A program made the translations under genes and the position numbers. A DNA stretch of 64,000 nucleotides from positions 23,276,073 to 23,340,072 of the forward strand of contig NC_063181.1 of assembly GCF_023159225.1 (NCBI RefSeq). Direction: 5' to 3'. Positions within the stretch are counted from its first letter, which is position 1. Every line of letters starts with the position of its first letter. This DNA comes from Perognathus longimembris pacificus. Lineage: Eukaryota > Chordata > Mammalia > Rodentia > Heteromyidae. The notes below the pieces were generated by a model. The model did no database searches. It worked only from the letters and a program-made list of their open reading frames with translations, and was not told the origin of the DNA. Below, in pieces: positions 11,538 to 23,234 of the stretch.

Positions 11538-11625
11538 CAGACTGGAAGTGTGGCTCAAGTGGTAGAGCACAAGTTGAAAAAGCAACCTGAAGCAGTTTGA
11601 GACTGAGTTCAAACACTACTACTGA
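11538..11625 (+). mobile_element. Geo unit, right part of the split SINE
   Basis: AAGTGTGGCTCAAGTGGTAG followed by GACTGAGTTCAAACACT continues the copy that begins at 11190. Confidence 0.6.
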
Positions 11626-11644
11626 TTTTTTTAAGTCAGCAGGA

Positions 11645-11838
11645 GGGCTAGGAATGTGGTTTAGTGGTAGAGTGCTTGCCTAGCATGCATGAAGCCCTGG
11701 GTTCAATTCCCCAGTACCACATAAACAGAAAAAGCTGGAAGTGGCGCTGTGGCTCAAGTGGTAGAGTGCTAGCCTTGAACAAAATAAGCTCAGGAACAAT
11801 GCCCAGGCCCTGAGTTCAAGCCCCAGGACTGGCCAAAA
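11645..11838 (+). mobile_element. IDL-Geo dimeric SINE
   Basis: GAGGGCTAGGAATGTGGTTT start; Geo unit with GAGTTCAAGCCCCAGGACTG. Duplication GTCAGCAGGAG versus ATCAGCAGGAAC. This copy carries GTAGAG in place of the GCAAGAG of the younger copies. Confidence 0.88.
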
Positions 11839-11855
11839 AGAAAAAAATCAGCAGG

Positions 11856-12060
11856 AACAGAATACAGTGGTGACACCTTTAATCCTAGCTATCCTGGAAG
11901 CACAGAGAGAAGCACTGCAGTCCAAGGCCAGCCCAGGACAAAAATCACAACCCTATGTGCAAAGTAAAATCAAAATGGTTGGGGCATGTCTTAAATGGCA
12001 CATTGTGTGCCTAAAAAGCACAATTTCAAGTTAAAACCAGAGAAAGAGAAAGGGAAAAAA
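11856..12060 (+). mobile_element. Diverged B1-like/tRNA dimeric SINE
   Basis: TACAGTGGTGACACCTTTAA to AGTCCAAGGCCAGCCCAGGA is 7SL-like. The following GTCTTAAATGGCACATTGTG with TTTCAAGTTAAAACCAG is a degraded tRNA unit. Confidence 0.5.
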
Positions 12061-12639
12061 AAGGAGGGTTCAAGACTACCTTCTTTAGGGGAATCCAGAT
12101 AAAAAAAAAACCCTTCCCCCTCCTGTACTAGCTTCCAGTAACTACTAGCTTCTAGTAACTACTCTTCAAAGCCAGCTGCCTGATATCTTCTCTTCAGCAT
12201 CCATCCTGAGGTTTGGTCATGCTTGCCCAGATAATCCAATAGGACCCTCAGGAAATCTCAAGATCTTTAACCACATCTGCAAAGTCCATGTTGATAACAT
12301 AGGCACAGGTTCCAGGGATTGGACCTCTCTTCAGCCTGCCCAGTGAGATGTTGCCAGCAATATGCTCTGTGGCCAAGGCAGAGCCAGTTGGCTGTTTCAT
12401 GTGAACCAGTCATCAGGTGACATTTGAGCACAGACTCATCATGAAGTTATCCTGGAGAGGAGAGGGGATACTCATTTTCCAGCAATCCGATCAAGTTTCC
12501 TTTCTCAGCAAAACTTGCTGCCTCTACCACATCCTGTGTTATTATTGCTGTGGCCAAGACAGTATCTGTATGTCCCATTGGCCTCACACTGGGTATCCTA
12601 TGTGGTAATGTTTTCCTTTCATATGGATTTTCCCTACTG
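12061..12639. other. Unique intergenic sequence
   Basis: Contains an 18-bp imperfect tandem duplication at about 12126-12163 (AGCTTCCAGTAACTACT / AGCTTCTAGTAACTACT). Nothing else recognised. Confidence 0.4.
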
Positions 12640-12757
12640 TTCATGAATTTCTTCAGGGCAAAATCAATGCCTTGTATTCCTCCCTTCCTCCCACACAGTG
12701 TCAGGCATAGTAAATTCCCAGTGAATAAAGACTAAGCACATGAATAAATGAATGAAA
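12640..12757 (+). mobile_element. L2 LINE 3' end
   Basis: CTTCAGGGCAAAATCAATGC, ACAGTGTCAGGCATAGTAAA and GAATAAATGAATGAAAGC form the L2 terminal pattern. Confidence 0.65.
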
Positions 12758-12784
12758 GCTGGACATAGAATTAGATGCAACATT

Positions 12785-12985
12785 CACTCTACCCTTCCCA
12801 CTTCGCAGTTACAGAATAATTGGCAAGTTTTCAAATCCCTCCATGACTCTTTTCTCATCTATGAATGGGATGACAATAATGTCACTTGCCTTCTAGGATT
12901 AATTTGGGAATCTAATAAGGATAAAAATATGTAAAACTTCTAGCGCTTGGCTTACAGTGGGAATTTCATTAAATTACATAAAGTC
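12785..12985 (+). mobile_element. MIR SINE
   Basis: TTTTCTCATCTATGAATGGG, GATGACAATAATGTCACTTG and TCTAGCGCTTGGCTTACAGT match the MIR core and 3' region. Confidence 0.65.
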
Positions 12986-13184
12986 ATGTTTTGTAATATT
13001 GGGGGTGAAGAACAGTTCATAAAAAGGGAAGTTATTGAAAATGTGTCCCTAGTTACTTAAAATTAAGCTGAGGCTCAGGGCTGAGTGTATGTACTAAATG
13101 TAGGCTCCACTGCCCTGGCTTAGGCCCTGGGCTCTTATTTGGCAGATGTCCTGTCTTACTCCCATCCCTGTGGGGTCTAGAACA

Positions 13185-13290
13185 TATTTGTTTCACTCAA
13201 CAAATAGACACTGTGTGCCTACTGAGTCCCAGAAACTGTACTGGGAGTCAGCGGTACACAATGGGCCAGACAGACTCAGAAAGACTTCTC
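13185..13290 (-). mobile_element. L2 LINE fragment
   Basis: TTTCACTCAACAAATAGACA, TGTGTGCCTACTGAGTCCCA and GCGGTACACAATGGGCCAGA are inverted L2 3' sequence. Confidence 0.5.
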
Positions 13291-13604
13291 AGTCAGAAAT
13301 GCCTGCATTTCAAGTTTTAGAGGGATGTTGAAAGAACACAGTACTCTCTTAATGTGTTCCGTATTTTCCATGCAATGCCACTGTGAAATCTGCTAAGGCT
13401 CTTTGAGAAAGAACATACTTACCCTTATCATTGGGGGGGGGCCTGGGGGGTCTGAGTGGGGAGATCCAATAGCACAGGAAACAAGCAGTGAGATCCCTAG
13501 AAATTTTCCATTTGCTCTTCACTTAGAACCACTAACCATCATCAGGCTTGGTGTCACCTGAATGCAAGATGCTATCCCAGCTGAGATTTTTCCTCCTTCT
13601 CCTT

Positions 13605-14015
13605 CTTTTGTTGGTACTGGGTGCTTAAACTCCTGTCCTTATCTTACTACCACTGAGCTCTGCCTTTAGCACTGTTTTTCACTGGCTATTCTTAGGACAG
13701 GGTCTCCATTCCTGCCTGGGTGTACACCTAAAAATGGGATCCACTTTTCACAGGCACATACCACTGTGCTTAGCTTCTCTCTGTGGAGACAGAGTATCAT
13801 CAACTTTTCTGTTCTACTTAGTCTGAAACTACAGTCCTCCCAGTCTCAGCCTCCCATGGGTTCGTGATGACAGGCATGTACCACTGTACCCAGCTATGGA
13901 TTGCGAATGGGGTCTTCTTTCTTTCTGGCTGTCCTGAAACCGCAATTCTCCAGATCTCAGCATCCCAAGTGATCCTCTCAAGTAGATAGGATCACAAACA
14001 TGGCACCAGCAACCA
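13605..14015 (-). mobile_element. Cluster of diverged tRNA/B1-like SINE units
   Basis: One tRNA-like unit (GGTACTGGGTGCTTAAACTC) is followed by three B1-like units, each ending in a CAGGCA(T/C)(A/G)TACCACTG- or CACAAACATGGCACCAG-type segment near 13760, 13880 and 14005. This suggests nested or tandem insertion of one orientation. Confidence 0.5.
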
Positions 14016-16655
14016 GCCTTGTGAGAGGCCACTGGCAGGGCTGTGGCACACCCCCTGTCCCTCACTGTGAAGGCAGCAGCAGTGGCTCTAGTATATAGCC
14101 ACTGGTCAGGTGGCCATGGCAATGGGTGTGGGTACATTTAATGGCACACCTGGCAAATGCAAGCTCTGCCACTTTCTGGTCTAAGCTGGAAAGAGCATGA
14201 GCTGCCTCCTTCCACCTGCTCTTGCCCTGAAGCTCAGAGCTTTGCTTTTCCACACTTACCTCTGGCCTTCTGCTTAAATGTATCTTTTCCTGCTACCAGC
14301 ACATTTTCTCTGAGATGCAGCTTGAGTCTTCTTTCCTGCCTGTTTGTCCTGGATTCTGGGAAGAGTTCAGGAAACTATGGGAGGAGGCAATTTGGCCATG
14401 AGGTTACTGAGGACCAATTGGACCTATTTCGAAATTTAAATTTGGTTTTAAGTCATAAAAGGACCATAAAAACCTTCCACTAAGTAAGGGAAACGATCCC
14501 ATCCGGGGGCCTAAATCCCTGTCCAGTTCTGCTCGACTTCTCTTGCTCATTACGCTTGTATAATACAGTATGGTTTCTATTGAGTGTTTCCTTCCTGTTT
14601 TTACACTTATTCTTGCTTCACTGACTTTATTATGGGCAGAATTTTGCAGCATTTTTTTGCACTGCCATAAATACTATTCAATTCAACAAATGCATACAAA
14701 TGGTTTCCATTAGAATTTTAATCTACTCTCAAAATGAAAGAAAAGCTTCATATAAATCTTTTTTAAATTACCAGAACATAAATTCAGACAGGGACAGCTC
14801 CACCTAGACGATGCTCAAGGGGTCACATCCCGCTGTCCTCGCTCATAAATTAATTGAGGTCTCTCGCCGTTGTAAACGAACAGTACATCCCAGAAAGATC
14901 ATATCTGTCAAGATTGCAGATTGGTTTCCCTCGGACTTTGTAAAAGTCACAGCTTACAATACCTTCATTATGCCGATGAGAATGACTGTCTCCCCAACTG
15001 GAAAGAAATAGGTGTTTTTGTTCTGTTGGACCAAGATTTACAGAAAGCAATTTTCCTCCATGTAGGAGATAGGACAAACCTGCTGGAAAAAAATGTCATT
15101 TCACAACTTCCTTCATTTTATCACCTTTTTCCCCCTTGCTAGATGTCGATCCTCTCCCCTGTGCAAACGGGCTGCAGTGACATTTAATGGCTAAGTAAGG
15201 CAGCACTGGTGGACCAACGCACCTTCAGAGCAACTAAGCTGTAAAGAGTTCACATCCCCCTCTCTTGCCCACCCCCACCTCTGAGAGAGTCTAGAAACTT
15301 CCCAGCTTCTGCCAAATGAGGGACTGAGACACAATATGAGAGTGCATGGGACAATTCACTGTCATCTGCCAGCAGCTGAAGGTGGCCTCAGTTTCCCTCC
15401 TTGTCTGCTGAACCCACAAATCCCAGGATGCCCTCTCTGTCCTTGGCTGACAGCAGCATACACGCTTAGGAGGACAACTGAAGGGCAGAGTTGGGGCTTA
15501 TTTTTTTTTTCCATTTCCTCATGTCATAACCTAATGCTGTTGTAGCAAAGATTCTGCATATTAAATCTCCTCTTAGCAACTGGGAAGCGGGTGGCATGAT
15601 CTGTGGAGAAAGGGCCCCTCATGTAAATGTATGATGGCTGACACTACCCCACTGAAGACAAAGGGCAAGATAAACGGAGAGAACAGGGGTCAGCAAACCC
15701 CGGGAAGCATCACTCTTTGCAGTGACTTCGCTCTCCTTGAGTCAAGAGCCACCGTTCTGGGCTCTTCACCCACAGCTGCCCCATCCCAGACCTGTCACTG
15801 CCTGGTCTCGGGGTCTTGGTTGGCAAGGAGACTCAGGGAATGCAGGGGAGGGCGCCTACAGAGAGCATCTCTGAGCTTTCATAGCAGAGAGGAACTCGCA
15901 GCAAAGGCAAAAGGGAATTTTTTCCTGCCCAGGGACGAGGCTGGCCTTCGACAGAAATGCATGGGGCAGGAAGGCTTCCCACCTGAGTGGTCCCTCAGCT
16001 GAGCCAGGCAGGTGCATGCCAGTGGAGCATTGATTCCACAGGCCAGTGAGATTTTTGTCCATCTTTCTCCAAATGATCATCTAGCCATGTAAAGTGGCAT
16101 AATAGCTTCTTGGCTTTACTGAGTAGTGCTGGCTGTTCAAGTGCTCCTTTCTTGATTCTTAGCACATTTACTTTCCATTAGCAGTAATCCCATGCCTGCA
16201 AAACTCCAATTACTAAGTGATAATAGAAAGACTGTTCTGCCTTGGATCCTCAGGTGCACGGGGTCCAGAGCAGGCCCAGTACCATGTGCAGCCGCAAACC
16301 ACCGTGTTCCTACCACAAGAGCCAGACACTTTGGCCAGGCGACAAATAAAGCCCACAGGAGCTGAATAGGCTTCCTCAAAGGGTGTCCTAAGAGGCCAAG
16401 GGCTCCTGAGACAGGACAAGGAGCTCATGGCGATCAGAGCACAGAATTTGGTGCTATGTTGCAATCTGTCATAAGCACCTTGTCCCACCACAGCCAGGAG
16501 CAAGGCAATGATGGAGACCGGATCGTGGAACTGGTTTTTTAGGACACCAAGGGGCCTGCCTCCTGCCTCCAGCAACAGACCGCCAAGATCATGAGCAGGG
16601 CCTTTATTAATCATCAAACCAGGGGAGTATGTGCAGAACAAAGGTAGCAGTCTCG
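14016..16655. other. Unique intergenic sequence
   Basis: No repeat of note and no recognisable gene. About 14815-15010 carries several CpGs in otherwise ordinary sequence and 14400-14470 is AT-rich. Open frames of up to 142 codons (16641-16213, minus) have no domain that I recognise. Confidence 0.4.
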
Positions 16656-16658
16656 TGG

Positions 16659-16866
16659 CTGGGGATATGGCCTAGTGGCGAGAGAGCTTGCCTCGTATAC
16701 ATGAGGCCCTGGGTTCGATTCCCCAGCACCACATATACAGAAAACGGCCAGAAGTGGCACTGTGGCTCAAGTGGCAGAGTGCTAGCCTTGAGCAAAAAGG
16801 AAGCCAGGGACAGTGCTCAGGCCCTGAGTCCAAGGCCCAGGACTGGCCAAAAAAAAAATTAAAAAA
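16659..16866 (+). mobile_element. IDL-Geo dimeric SINE
   Basis: GGCTGGGGATATGGCCTAGT start, close to the family consensus. Duplication GGTAGCAGTCTC occurs on both sides (about 16644 and 16869). Confidence 0.93.
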
Positions 16867-17152
16867 ATGGTAGCAGTCTCTTTGAAGTTACTGCGGGGGC
16901 GGGGTACAATCCTAGGATGAGTGACTCCCTATAAACAGGAGGTGAAGGTGAGCAGCAAAGGAACACAATTTGAATAGGCCCCTGCCTGGCCCCAAGTTCC
17001 AGGGAAGTTTGGAAGCTGAATAGTTTACGCCTAGGGTGGAATCTGTGGTTTTTGTAATGCTCAGGCCACTCACTCTCAGCCTTGTGAGAGTCAGAGAATG
17101 GCATTCCAATTCTCTTTGGCAGACCTCATGGCTCTGCACTTACAGGTTCCCA

Positions 17153-17205
17153 CAGTACCAGTCCTGGGGCTTGAACTCAGAGCCTAGGCACTGTTCCCTG
17201 TGAAG
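17153..17205 (-). mobile_element. Geo fragment
   Basis: CACAGTACCAGTCCTGGGGC and TTGAACTCAGAGCCTAGGCA are the terminal Geo segment in reverse. The rest is absent. Confidence 0.55.
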
Positions 17206-17239
17206 GTGGGCTATTTACCCTGGCAAAATCATTTATCTT

Positions 17240-17442
17240 GGGGCTGGGAATAGGACACAGTGGTAGAGTGCTTGCCTGGCATACATGAAGTCCTGCATTC
17301 AATTTCTCAGCATCACATATATAGAAAAATCCAGAAGTGGTCCTGCAGCTCAAGTGGTAGAGTGCTAGCCTTGAGCAAAAATGAAGCCAGGGCCAGTGCT
17401 CAGGCCCTGAGTTCAAGCCCCAGGACTAGCAAAAAAAAAAAT
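17240..17442 (+). mobile_element. IDL-Geo dimeric SINE, older variant
   Basis: GGGGCTGGGAATAGGACACAG start; Geo has GAGTTCAAGCCCCAGGACTA. Duplication ATTTATCTTG versus AATTATCTTG. More diverged than the copy at 16659. Confidence 0.85.
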
Positions 17443-17479
17443 TATCTTGCTAAATGGGATGAGGGGATGAGTTCAATCC

Positions 17480-17692
17480 TGTTGCCAATGGTTCAAGTCT
17501 ATAATCCTGGCTTCTCCAGAGGCTGAGGTTTGGAGGATCAAGATTCAAAGCAAGTCTGGATAGAAAGTCTGCTAGACTCCATCTCCAACATAAACCACCA
17601 AAAACCCAGGCTGGAGGCACTGCTCAAATGGTAGAGCACCAGCCAAATGAGTGTACGGCCCTGACTTCAAATTCTAATACTAGCAGAAAAAG
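17480..17692 (+). mobile_element. B1-like/Geo dimeric SINE
   Basis: TGGTTCAAGTCTATAATCCT and CAGAGGCTGAGGTTTGGAGG form the left unit; GCTCAAATGGTAGAGCACCA and CTGACTTCAAATTC form the Geo unit. Confidence 0.7.
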
Positions 17693-19254
17693 ATAAAAAG
17701 GATGATTTCAGCCTCTTTCTCTTGTTGATCTCTTCCTGTCCTCTCCTGCCCTTTGCCCTCTCACTGAGGATGGTCTGGCAAGAAAGTCCTCACCACAGTG
17801 TCACCTTGACCTGGAAATCCCTGACCTCCCAGAAGCAAGAAAAATATGGTACTTTTCCTCCTTTAAAAATGACTCTGTCTATGGTATCTTGTTATGGCCA
17901 CACAAAATGGACTATGACAGCGGAAACAGAAAATAAAGCAAAAGCAGATGGAGAAGAAAGTCAAGGAAAGAAACTAGATGATATAGTGGCCCCTGGGAGA
18001 TGGGCCCAAGAGGGTGAGGACTATCAAGCAGCATGGGCCCCTTGGAAAACTAAAGACTTGAGTTGAAATGGTGGAGCTGTGAAGGTGTCAACTGTAGGAA
18101 GAGCTAGGAAGGAACTTGTTTTTTATCTAGGAATAAAAAATCGAATCACAGCAGCCTTGATCTGGGAAGGAAATGCTGGAGATGTCTAGCAGGCCAACCA
18201 GGGCAGGGCAGGGCATCATAAACCAGAGGGTAGGGGGCTGGAAATGCTGCCATGAGTGGAAAGCTGCCAAACATGGTGTCCACCTGCCTGGTACCTTCAA
18301 GATCTGTCCCTCGGCTAATGCTACTCAGCCCAGTGTCCTGCTGTGGACATTGAAGCTGCCTCTACTCAGGAAGTCCCTTAACTGCAAATCCTCATCTACA
18401 AGGTGAGAGTTCAAGACAGAGTACTAAACTGTAATATTCTCCAGCAATCACCAGGGAGCACAGACTCACAGGGAACTCCGGGGGCTTAAATGCCAAGGTG
18501 CCTCGCTTTCCACTTAAAGAGCCTGGAATCTTCTTCCCCTGCTAGCCCGTTGCCGCTCCTCTGAGAGTGGAAACCTGCCAAGTCGCAGCCCAGGGACATA
18601 ACAACTCACTTGGCCAGTGAGCAATGTCACGGGCCTGTCCAAGAGAGGAGAGAGAGGCAGGAGGAGAGAGGTAACAGGCAGGAAGCCCACTCTGGGACAA
18701 AGAGGCTCTTGAGTCCTGACTGAGCAGCCGTCTAAATTGAAACATCATCCCCGCACAGTGGAGTGATTGCACTGAAGCGAGTTGGCAAAACATCAGACAG
18801 CAGGTAACACGGCTGCCTGCACCCGCAGGCTCCAGCTGACTCTGTAATCGGGCCACAGCTCCTCCAGTGTTCTCAACTTCGCAGGCACCCCCACCGGTGG
18901 TTAAAACGACTAATCTTGACTCAATTAAACCATGTTTCCCTGGCGGCACTCTGCCCCTCCCTGGAGCCCTGGACTTAAGTCTTGTGATCAGTGCTGGCTT
19001 TGAGGCTCATGTGACCCCAGGCACCTTGGAATCTGTACCCCAGCTCTGTGTGTGCTGCCAGTGGACTCTGTCTTGCTCCCCTCCACTTACAACCTGACAG
19101 GACACTGAACCAATAGGGCTTTATCTTCTCTGTATCTACTCTGGCCTTTCACTCTGTGAGAATTCACTGTTGTGATGCTGGTTGGTAAAAGACTCATCAA
19201 GGTTTGTTTTTTCAGAGTGGGGAGGGGGTGTCGTGATGCAGCTCCACACCTTTG
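17693..19254. other. Unique intergenic sequence
   Basis: No repeats recognised. About 18540-18990 is GC-moderate, non-repetitive and contains homeodomain-like TTAAAACGACTAATC; possibly conserved non-coding DNA. A 114-codon open frame at 17722-18066 has no recognised product. Confidence 0.4.
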
Positions 19255-19497
19255 TGTGCGTATGTGTCTGTCCCGGAGCTTGAACTTGGGGCCTGGGATC
19301 TGTCCCTAAGCTTCTTTTTACTAAAGGCTACAGCTCTACCATGGAGCCACAGCTCCACTTTTAGCTTTTTCAGGGTGGTTTATTAGAGATAAGGGTCTCA
19401 CAGACTTTCCTGCCTGGGCTGGCTTCAAACCACAGTCCTCAGATCTCAGCTCCCTGAATAGCTGGGATTACAGGCGTGAGCCACTGATGTCCAGCTC
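19255..19497 (-). mobile_element. B1-like/Geo dimeric SINE
   Basis: Inverted Geo (CCCGGAGCTTGAACTTGGGG) and inverted 7SL-like part ending AGCTGGGATTACAGGCGTGA. Confidence 0.8.
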
Positions 19498-19678
19498 ATT
19501 GCATGCTTTTTCCCTCTCAACTTTGTAAGCTGGAACTACATTTCAGAATGCACTACTTGGTGACTTCTGCTCTTTAAAAGATCTAATAGCAGCTATTTAA
19601 GCCAAGTATGTTGGGAAAATGATGTCCATATGAGGTAGAATAGGGCTGACTGATCTGTATGTGCATTTTTGTCCAACT

Positions 19679-19945
19679 TTTTTTTTGGCACTAGGGCTTG
19701 AACTCAGGATCTCCCTCCCTCCCCTATATATCCAATAGCTCTCCTTGCTTTAGTTATTTTTTTCATATGAGTCTTGAGGTTTTGCTCCTAGCCAGCCTGT
19801 GACCTTCATATCTATTGCTTTAGTTATTTTTCAGATAAGGTCTCATGCTTGTGCTCCAATCTGGCTTCTAACCATGATCTCCCTACTTATATTACCTCCC
19901 AGTACCTGGGAGTGCAGTCATGAACCACCATGCCTGGACTGTTGG
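19679..19945 (-). mobile_element. tRNA/B1-like dimeric SINE with internal duplication
   Basis: GGCACTAGGGCTTGAACTCA starts the tRNA part; AGTACCTGGGAGTGCAGTCA ends the B1-like part. TTGCTTTAGTTATTTTT occurs twice, 70 bp apart (about 19746 and 19816), pointing to an internal duplication. Confidence 0.55.
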
Positions 19946-20693
19946 GTACTTTTCTTAAGTCAGTTTAGACTTGAGGAAAGATGGCTTCAGTCACCAATAA
20001 CAGAGAAGCAGTGCAAGAAAGAGCAGCAAGTTTGTGATGTTTGTGGAACTAAATGCAAACTCAGTTGAGCCCCTTCCCCAACCCCACCCTCTTTGAAGTT
20101 AACACCACCTCAGAAAGGCTGAAATCAGTCCCATTCTTCCTCCATTTCCATCTCTTCTAATGATTCAAAACCAAGGTCACAAAACACACAGAAAACACAC
20201 TCACAGTAGGAAGTTTCTTCTAAACAATACTTTTCTGATTCATTTTATTAAGAAATTAAATCATTAATCCATTTGAACTCTCATTAATAGATATTAAATG
20301 TTGCTTATTATAAAAATGCTAATAAATCATTAGCTGTTTTTTTAACTAACCACCAAATGACTAACAAATTAAATTTAAATCATTAAGTCTGATAGTCCTA
20401 AAAAGAGATCACAGGGGGTGGTACACTAGAGAATCTGTTTTTATTTTGTTTGGTTTTAAACATGAAGAGCCCCATGCCGACTCCTTTCCAGGCATCAGCC
20501 AGCATCTTTGAGCTTTGAGGCAACTGAGGGGCAGGGACTGAAGTAGAGGGTAGGGAGCTACTTGAACCGCAGGTGAGTCTATGTCCTCAACTCATAGTCT
20601 TTGCTCTAATGAGCACTGACAGGTGTTGCTGGTGTTGACTGTCATCTTGCCTCTTTCAGGGCTGCCATGGGTTATTGAAAAGCTCTAACATAA
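19946..20693. other. Unique sequence with AT-rich homeodomain-motif block
   Basis: 20225-20400 is AT-rich with many ATTA/TTAAT cores (for example AATCATTAATCC and AAATCATTAGC) and no repeat family. It is the kind of sequence often found in conserved enhancers. Confidence 0.35.
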
Positions 20694-20930
20694 GCCAGGA
20701 GTAAGTGGCTCACCCCTGTAGTCCTGGACATTCAGGTGGCTGAGATCTGAGGATCAAGGTTTGAAGACAGCCAGGGCAGAAAAGTCCAATTATCGCAATT
20801 AGCCACCAAAAAGCCAGAAGTGAAGCTGTGGCTCAGATGGTAAAATGATAGCTGTAAGGGAAAATGCTAAGGGACAGAGCCCAAGCTCCAGTATTGGCAA
20901 ACAAAAGAACCAAACAACAGCAATAATAAA
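20694..20930 (+). mobile_element. B1-like/Geo dimeric SINE
   Basis: AGCCAGGAGTAAGTGGCTCA to CAATTAGCCACCAAAAAGCC, then Geo with GTGGCTCAGATGGTAAAATG and an A-rich CAAAC tail. Confidence 0.75.
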
Positions 20931-21399
20931 AGATGAATATGTTCAGTAGTCAGTTTTATCTGTGCACCTTTCCATGGGGAGGTAGAAAACACAGAACCCT
21001 GGAATATGGACATGGTTTTAATTAGAACTCAAGGCCCACCATTGTGGCAGTGTGCCCTGATAAATGTTTCATCCTCTTGAAATACACTGTGTAACTTAGC
21101 TCAGTCTGCTGCCTTTTATTAACATTTTAACATGGGAGCATTAAATAAGAGACTGTGATGCTCTGATTTGTAAAACTGTAAGTTTCATTTGTTCAGCTGC
21201 ATCAGACCAAGACAGTCTGGTCTATATTAAGAGTTTCTCTATTTGTTTCCTTTCCTAAAGCAATGATATTCATTGTGCATATTCATTGTGTTATAGAAGA
21301 AACTACAGGTGAATGCAATGATCAACTCCTGAAAAAATGTACAGATGCATATACATTGCTCCCTCAAGCAATGTCACCCAGGCCCAATTGTTAGATGTC

Positions 21400-21850
21400 C
21401 ATTTAACAAAATTCCTGAGAGTGTCAGGGATGGCTGTGCCTTTAAGAGGACAGCTGGCTTTAGCCCATCCCGCCTCGGAAGAGAAGTCCCTGCCCCTGGG
21501 AGCGAGCACGTGCGTGCCATCATGGCAGCGGAGGCCCTAGAGACCCAGCTCTTGGGGGGCTGTGGTCTCCGCCCATAGAGGAAGTTCTGTGACATCACCT
21601 GAGGAACAGCCCATTCAGCCAATCGTTAATATTCAATTAGTCCCGCCTCTTCCTGCCCTCCATTACCGTTATAAAACCTCCCCGATTAAACTTTTCTGAG
21701 ACTGGTGGATCATCCAGACCGGCTCCCCGAAATCTCTGTCCTGTGTTGGCTCTGGACAGTGAGGGGGACGGGGAGGAGGATTTCGGCATCTCTCCTCAGC
21801 TTAGCGCGGGCCATAAAGATACGCTTTACTCCTTCTGCAGGCGGGAGGGG
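21400..21850 (+). mobile_element. Probable solo LTR (endogenous retrovirus) with promoter motifs
   Basis: A CpG-containing block unlike its surroundings carries, in order, TGACATCA (21590), CCAAT (21619), TATAAAA (21670) and ATTAAA (21685). A GC-rich leader-like part follows (CTCCCCGAAATCTCTGTCC and beyond). This is the order seen in retroviral LTRs. I see no primer-binding site, gag/pol remnant or clear target-site duplication, so ends are uncertain. It could also be a promoter of an unannotated transcript. Confidence 0.5.
21670..21676 (+). promoter_or_regulatory. TATA box in the LTR-like block
   Basis: TATAAAA lies 47 bp after CCAAT and 73 bp after TGACATCA. Spacing is compatible with a working RNA polymerase II promoter directed to the right. 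Confidence 0.5.
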
Positions 21851-22154
21851 TAGAGCCTAGTTTCTTTCATAGTTTGGGATTTGGGCATCTCCCCTGGAGA
21901 AATGGGGAGTCGGGAAATTTGAGCCCCACATGAGAGAATTGACTTCAAGAGAAGAGAGGTCTATTTTAGCACATACTATTGGAAATTTCAACCTACTGTT
22001 GGTTGGTGCCATTGTTTTGAGGTTTGAGAAGAGGTAGTTCACTATGTCAGAAGCACATGGTGGAGAAAGCTGCTTACCTCATGGTGAGCAGGGACTGTGT
22101 TCCTATATCCCCTTCAAAAACATGACCCCAGAACCCAATTTCCTCCTCTTCTAC

Positions 22155-22345
22155 TTCCTCTTCCTCCTCCTTAGCAGTACTGGAGTTTGAACACAGGCCC
22201 TCACACTTGCTAGGTGGATGTTCTACCACTTGAGAAACAGCCCCCCCCCCCAGCCTTGTTTTGTTCTTAGCTACTTTTCAGGTAAGGTTTCATGTTTTTT
22301 CCTGAGCTCATTTTGACCATGACCCTTCAGCCTACAGCAGAGTTA
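22155..22345 (-). mobile_element. tRNA/B1-like dimeric SINE
   Basis: TACTGGAGTTTGAACACAGG, CTCACACTTGCTAGGTGGAT (tRNA unit) and TTTCAGGTAAGGTTTCATG (B1-like unit), inverted. Includes a C-run at 22242-22252. Confidence 0.6.
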
Positions 22346-23128
22346 CAGCTGAGCAAGCAAGTAAAGTACAATCGAGGTCCTGAGCAAACAAACCAAGCAA
22401 GCATGGGGCACTGAAACAAACCAACCTTTTTTTAATCTTTTCAATGCTGTCTGGAAAAAGCAGCACTTGTATTAACCCCTGACTGCTGAGTAGTCCTTTT
22501 ATTTTTATTTTTAACATCCCTTGGGACAAAGTGGCAAAGTATGCATAAAGCACTCTGCTACATGCTAAAGTGCCAAGAAAAGCTCTGTGCAATGGTTTGA
22601 GTTGCAAGCTAAACTAGCCGCTTTGTTCCTGGCACGCCAGGTTTGAAAACATGCAGACATTTTCTTGAAAATCAGTCATATAAGTCAATAATTTCATGGA
22701 AAACACAGAGATAAAATGATGATAAATTTCAAGTTTTCAAGGTAAAATCAGAATTCTTAAAAAAAATCTGTGATCTATCACTGTGCACTTGGATGCTTCT
22801 CAAGCTGACAAAACAATTCTTCTGACAAGATCAGTGGTGATATTTACAAGTGATTTTTTTTTTTTTGGATAGCATATGATGAAATGTGTGAACACTTGAA
22901 AAATCCATGTTGCTTTAGCTAGTACTTTTCAGATGATCAACGCATGTTACAGTATAATTTATGTGTAAAATTTCAGCTCAAAATATGATAGATCAATGGT
23001 TTCCACCATAAGGAAGCACTAACATACTCCCTGAAGTGGTTTCAGATTTCCCATTATAGTTAACCTATATGAAGCTATCACTTATCTAGTTACGGTACAG
23101 TATCTTCTAGTAAAATACACTTCCTTTG
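22346..23128. other. Unique AT-rich intergenic sequence
   Basis: Nothing recognised apart from a T-run at about 22855-22866. Confidence 0.35.
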
Positions 23129-23215
23129 GGTTGCAGTGGGTCTCAGTGTTAAGAGTGTCTGCCTTGCAAGCAAAGGCCCTGAGCCCAAACCTTAGCATTA
23201 CCAAAACTACACATT
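23129..23215 (+). mobile_element. ID-like SINE
   Basis: GGGTTGCAGTGGGTCTCAGT, GTCTGCCTTGCAAGCAAAGG and GAGCCCAAACCTTAGCATTA follow the ID layout. Confidence 0.6.
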
Positions 23216-23234
23216 ACTCCCTTTTCTAATTGTG

